From Brachybacterium sp. (lineage in GTDB: Bacteria > Actinomycetota > Actinomycetes > Actinomycetales > Dermabacteraceae), in contig JAKDNE010000197.1 of the NCBI GenBank assembly GCA_030451965.1, forward strand, positions 1 to 6,313: a DNA stretch of 6,313 nt, written 5' to 3'. The stretch's first letter is position 1. Each line of letters begins with the position of its first letter. A program made the translations under genes and the position numbers. The notes beneath the pieces were generated by a model. It was not told where the DNA came from. It made no database searches and saw nothing but the letters and a program-made list of their open reading frames with translations. Shown here in pieces: positions 5,978-6,313 of this stretch.

Positions 5978-6313
5978 TCAGAACGTCTCGTACGTCGCCC
6001 GATTCACCATGAATCCCTTGCCGGTGATGGTGTTCCAGCAGGTCATTCCGTCGAAGCGGCTGGTGCAGGCCATATTTCCGTAGGTCGCGCTGTCGTCGTA
6101 CTCGAGCGTCTCGGCGGAGTCGCTGAGGAAGGACGAGCCGCAGGCACGAGCGGCGTCGTCCTCGCCGACCTGGATCGAGAAGGGCCCGGCGTCGCAGTCC
6201 TGGAGGTCGTCGCCGCTGAAGTCGTGCTCGAGGACCGAGCAGGACACCGAGTCCTCCTCCAGCAGGCAGGAGATATTGCCGGTGGGGGAGTGCAGCGCGG
6301 TCAGCTCGCGCGC
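5978..6313 (-). CDS. Small six-cysteine protein, probably secreted (SPSGNI-type actinobacterial family, DUF6636-like); N-terminus cut by window edge
   Basis: 111 C-terminal residues are visible; the reading frame is open to the right edge, so the start and any signal peptide lie outside. The visible part begins ARELTALHSPTGNISCLL and ends GKGFMVNRATYETF. Its layout (SPTGNIxC, a second Cys nearby, central Cys pair, short YG motif, C-x(10)-C, then GxGF-x(2)-R-x(2)-Y-x(2)-F) matches small exported proteins or lipoproteins of actinobacteria that I recall as DUF6636-like; the family name is from memory. Six cysteines (in ISC, VSC, QDC, RAC, MAC, MTC) could form three disulfides. The segment is acidic and has no membrane helix. 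A GTG at 6247 in frame is an internal codon rather than the start, because the SPTGNIxC motif lies upstream of it. Function is unknown. Confidence 0.75.
   Translation of the reverse strand, partial: ARELTALHSPTGNISCLLEEDSVSCSVLEHDFSGDDLQDCDAGPFSIQVGEDDAARACGSSFLSDSAETLEYDDSATYGNMACTSRFDGMTCWNTITGKGFMVNRATYETF

Overview
The window is high-GC DNA with long antisense open frames, two probable leaderless genes, hairpins without T-tracts, and a linker-plus-membrane Ser/Thr kinase. Together these point to an actinobacterium, probably of the order Micrococcales; a Brachybacterium-like genus is a guess from memory. No mobile element, CRISPR array, phage gene or rRNA was seen.

Layout. Positions 1-1981, minus strand: a gene running off the left edge, encoding a circularly permuted ATP-grasp domain fused to an alpha-E (DUF403) domain. 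Positions 2017-2694, minus strand: an AIM24-family protein, 35 bp upstream of that gene. Positions 2695-2903: a divergent intergenic region with an 8-bp-arm inverted repeat on the AIM24 side and a leaderless-type -10 box on the other. Positions 2904-4919, plus strand: a membrane Ser/Thr protein kinase with a repetitive Thr/Pro linker and several C-terminal membrane segments in place of an extracellular sensor. Positions 5030-5833, plus strand: a membrane-anchored thioredoxin/DsbA-like protein with a CPFC active site. Positions 5878-5949, plus strand: tRNA-Thr(TGT), directly preceded by a strong hairpin. Positions 5978-6313, minus strand: the C-terminal part of a small six-cysteine protein that resembles secreted actinobacterial SPSGNI-type proteins, convergent with the tRNA.

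How they relate. The ATP-grasp/alpha-E protein belongs to a family predicted by comparative genomics to act in peptide ligation, often beside transglutaminase-like genes; the next gene lies outside the window. Here the ATP-grasp half looks degenerate: a segment expected to carry a nucleotide-binding lysine is absent and an acidic motif is replaced. The thiol oxidoreductase could help oxidise extracytoplasmic cysteine proteins such as the one encoded at the right edge, but only proximity supports this. The kinase probably signals at the membrane. I see no clear new multi-gene system. The most unusual items are the degenerate ATP-grasp domain, the TxALPV repeats in the kinase linker, and the hairpin/promoter overlap in front of the tRNA.
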